Shown here piece after piece: positions 61,575-64,000 of a DNA stretch of 64,000 bases. Within the stretch, counting starts at the first letter, position 1. Each line of letters begins with the position of its first letter. Both the position numbers and the translations under genes were made by a program. This stretch comes from Brevipalpus yothersi (Eukaryota > Arthropoda > Arachnida > Trombidiformes > Tenuipalpidae). The stretch is from the NCBI GenBank assembly GCA_003956705.1, contig QZCP01000701.1, positions 62,001 to 126,000 on the forward strand, in the 5' to 3' direction. A model generated the notes under the pieces. It saw nothing but the letters and a program-made list of their open reading frames with translations. It was not told where the DNA came from and made no database searches.

Positions 61575-64000
61575 ATGATGGATCAACACCAAATTTTGAC
61601 TGGAGCAGTCAATGCCGGAGATAATTGCTATTCAGTGGGCAGTGTCGAGAGTATACCTTTCACTGCATATTCAGCAGGATGTAACATAGTCGTGTTAGCA
61701 TCTGATTTCCAGAGAGTACAAATAATACCTGGTATTCTTCATGGAAATGTACAGGTTGGATGTATAGATTGTTCCAATGATGTGGGTAAAATAGCCGCTG
61801 CTTATGGAAAAAAGATTTGCATATTTGAGCCGACACCTTTGTTTGATCGTAATTCATCCCATAAATTGGATTATAAATGGATTCAGACGGCATCAATCGA
61901 AACAGATTGCTACACATCGGTATTATCATGGAATTTGGAAGGAAGCAAACTTCTCACCGGTGGATCATCTATTCAAATGTGGAACCTTGTCTCTTCACCA
62001 TCACAAGAAAATGAAGAATCTAACTTGAATGAATCCTTCCAACAGGATGCTCACTTTCGTGTCATACCTCCAACACCAGCAAGAAAATCTACTCCTAATT
62101 CGACTGCAGATATGTCCAATAGGCCTTATAATTTACATTTGAACGAAAACAATCGAGATGGAGATGATTCTAGTAGCTTCCGGTGGGATTGTGTGTGGCA
62201 GTGTCGAACATCATCACCGGTCTGTTTTCTTCGCTTCTCACCGGACGGTTCGCTGTTTGTTTCTGCTGGTAAATCTGATCGACTAGTGAAAATATGGTTT
62301 GAAAGTGCAGCCAAGATGACTGATTCCTTCAATCCAGGAAACTACGCTTCATTCGCTTCCAATGATAATTCTCAGTCACACAAATTTGAGGCTTACCATC
62401 CACTCCACCAGCACAATGAGCATCACCAGTCTGAACAACTTCCTCCGAGATCTACTCATCAGCCTATTAATGATATAAATTATTCTTTTATTTATATTGC
62501 TCATCCTCGAGCGATCACTGGTATTTCATGGCGAAAAACAAGCAAATACCTCCCACGTGGCTCTGTAGCCAATATGCTAGTCACTTCTTGTCGAGATAAT
62601 ATATGTCGCCTATGGGTGCAAACATTGCTACCTGATGATGGACTAGTCAATTTTAGTCAAATAGAAAGCCTATCAAATCATACAGTACCCCGTAATCAGA
62701 CCCAGCGTCATCGCCAAAAATTGCTTCAACGATTGAAACATATGAAATCTTTCAGCCAATTCAAGAAGAGGCAAGCAGTAAATCATACCAAGCCAAATGG
62801 TGAATCTGGTGTTAATGGTATTCCTCGAAGTAGTTCGAGCAATCAATTAGGTAGCGGTGAACCGATTCCCACCCTACCAAGCACATTCAGTGTTCACGAT
62901 TTTCATAATTTCAGCCTGTGTGGTACTGCTGTCACCCCAGGATTCCATTTCCATCTCGCTGCAAGTATTAACGCCGAAACAGATATACCGTTAGTTCCTA
63001 GTCTTTCTACAAACGATGCGGTCAACTCATCGAGTGCGCGAGCCTATCCCAATTTCGTCATGCACTGGTTGAACAATAAAGAAATGGTATTCACTCGTGC
63101 AGCGGAAAGATTATTACAAGATATTAGTGTCAAAATTATGCAAGTTGAAACTGCATCTGCTCTTTCGGGTCACAGTGAAGGTGAAGGTAGTGATGCGGGA
63201 GAATGTGAAGGTGATCCTGAATCAATGATTGATAATATTGACGCCGAAAGTACAATCACTGCGGAGTCTAGTAAAAAATTACGCCATAGATTATGTCACA
63301 AAGTGAATCATCATAAAAATCGAAATCATCATCGCAAAGCTCATCACCATAGTAGTGGCGATCACAAGACACATTCAACCAAAATTGATAATGAAGAGAC
63401 ATCAATAAGCAATGATAATATAGGCTATGACTCACAACCACATTCTGCCCGTCCTAGTGCACCAACAATATCTCTTTCAGCATCAGCAACAAATGATTTA
63501 AATAACCTAGCAGTAACCGGCTCAGCATCACACTCCTCTGCCTCCATTAGTGATATGTTAGATCGGCGATTCGAGTCAATGTTAAGAGAATGGAACTCAC
63601 TTTCCGATTTACTCTTCAGTATTCATCCAGTCGATGGCTCATTGTTGGTTTGGCTGGTCCAATGGCTAGATGAAGCCGTTCCAGGTTCATTTAGACAAGC
63701 ACAAGTCAATTTTTCTTCTCGCATTCCAAATGCTATTCCTCTTGGAGATGCAGCTACTATGTCACACAATTTGGCTCTCTATTCGCCTTTGATCTATCTC
63801 GATCTCAAATCGACCGTCGCTCAAACTCCTACTTCTCCTCGATCTGAATCATCCAGTAATCTAGAGACAAAATCCAATTCTGAAACACATTCCGCTACTG
63901 ATTTCAAAAATCCCCAAGTTAACGATTCCATTACTCCAGCGGTGTATATGGTGACCAAGCATAACAATGGATCACTCAATTTGTGGACTATTAGTTTCGC
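61575..64000 (+). CDS. Rbcn-3A: rabconnectin-3 alpha / DmX-like WD-repeat protein (N-terminal part, cut by right edge)
   Basis: One long exon, open for 808 codons to the window end. Translation starts MMDQHQILTGAVNAGDNCYS, matching the start of animal DMXL1/2. Other close matches are 'IPFTAYSAGC', 'ASDFQRVQIIPG', 'AHPRAITGISWRKTSKYLPRG', 'DNICRLW' and 'HFHLAASINAETDIPLVPSL'. This part is WD-repeat propeller with a His/Ser-rich low-complexity insert (about 560-670). The full animal protein is about 3000 residues. It joins rabconnectin-3 beta in regulating V-ATPase assembly, endosome acidification and Notch trafficking, and acts at synapses in vertebrates. Either of two adjacent Met codons may be the start. 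Confidence 0.95.
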   Translation, partial: MMDQHQILTGAVNAGDNCYSVGSVESIPFTAYSAGCNIVVLASDFQRVQIIPGILHGNVQVGCIDCSNDVGKIAAAYGKKICIFEPTPLFDRNSSHKLDYKWIQTASIETDCYTSVLSWNLEGSKLLTGGSSIQMWNLVSSPSQENEESNLNESFQQDAHFRVIPPTPARKSTPNSTADMSNRPYNLHLNENNRDGDDSSSFRWDCVWQCRTSSPVCFLRFSPDGSLFVSAGKSDRLVKIWFESAAKMTDSFNPGNYASFASNDNSQSHKFEAYHPLHQHNEHHQSEQLPPRSTHQPINDINYSFIYIAHPRAITGISWRKTSKYLPRGSVANMLVTSCRDNICRLWVQTLLPDDGLVNFSQIESLSNHTVPRNQTQRHRQKLLQRLKHMKSFSQFKKRQAVNHTKPNGESGVNGIPRSSSSNQLGSGEPIPTLPSTFSVHDFHNFSLCGTAVTPGFHFHLAASINAETDIPLVPSLSTNDAVNSSSARAYPNFVMHWLNNKEMVFTRAAERLLQDISVKIMQVETASALSGHSEGEGSDAGECEGDPESMIDNIDAESTITAESSKKLRHRLCHKVNHHKNRNHHRKAHHHSSGDHKTHSTKIDNEETSISNDNIGYDSQPHSARPSAPTISLSASATNDLNNLAVTGSASHSSASISDMLDRRFESMLREWNSLSDLLFSIHPVDGSLLVWLVQWLDEAVPGSFRQAQVNFSSRIPNAIPLGDAATMSHNLALYSPLIYLDLKSTVAQTPTSPRSESSSNLETKSNSETHSATDFKNPQVNDSITPAVYMVTKHNNGSLNLWTISF

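Overview
This window is nuclear DNA of an arthropod, most likely a plant-feeding trombidiform (spider-mite-type) mite. It is AT-rich, with spliced genes using GTAAGT-type donors and many (GA)n/(CT)n microsatellites. The animal genes present include a big brain aquaporin, tau, ARPC3, RpS15A and rabconnectin-3/DmX. Three tandem ABCH-type half transporters (a subfamily expanded in mites) and a secreted intradiol ring-cleavage dioxygenase (a family acquired horizontally and expanded in spider mites) point to mites. The species assignment is inference.

Layout. 51-7974 (minus) is a spectrin-repeat/coiled-coil gene resembling CCDC141, rebuilt from eight exons and running off the left edge. 9780-17839 (plus) holds three intronless ABCH transporter genes; the second and third share two stretches of near-identical DNA with a diverged centre. 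18686-19438 (plus) is the intradiol dioxygenase with its own TATA box. 20156-36038 (minus) is a five-exon big brain homologue with an 11.6 kb first intron. 36482-37538 (plus) is a 5'-truncated non-LTR retrotransposon remnant just upstream of it. 38893-44720 (plus) is a four-transmembrane protein whose second intron contains, on the opposite strand, a secreted TULIP-type lipid-binding protein gene (42765-43541).

46214-47783 (plus) is a glutathione-synthetase-like gene whose metal-binding residues and glycine loop are altered. 48840-49232 (plus) is RpS15A, convergent with ARPC3 (49684-50458, minus). 51822-53512 (minus) is a tau/MAP family gene with three microtubule-binding repeats. 55939-56300 (plus) is a small cysteine-free secreted protein. 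56701-58307 (minus) encodes two SGT1-type CS domains. 61575-64000 (plus) is the N-terminal part of rabconnectin-3 alpha (DmX-like), cut by the right edge.

Functional reading. The left-centre block (three ABCH transporters and the dioxygenase), with the glutathione-synthetase-like gene about 27 kb further on, fits handling of dietary or xenobiotic chemicals, although the genes are separately promoted and nothing shows co-regulation. The rest are ordinary cytoskeletal, ribosomal, signalling and vesicle-acidification genes. I saw no tRNA, rRNA or CRISPR array. Exon joins were made by hand from splice motifs, phase and family similarity, so edges could shift by a few bases where noted.
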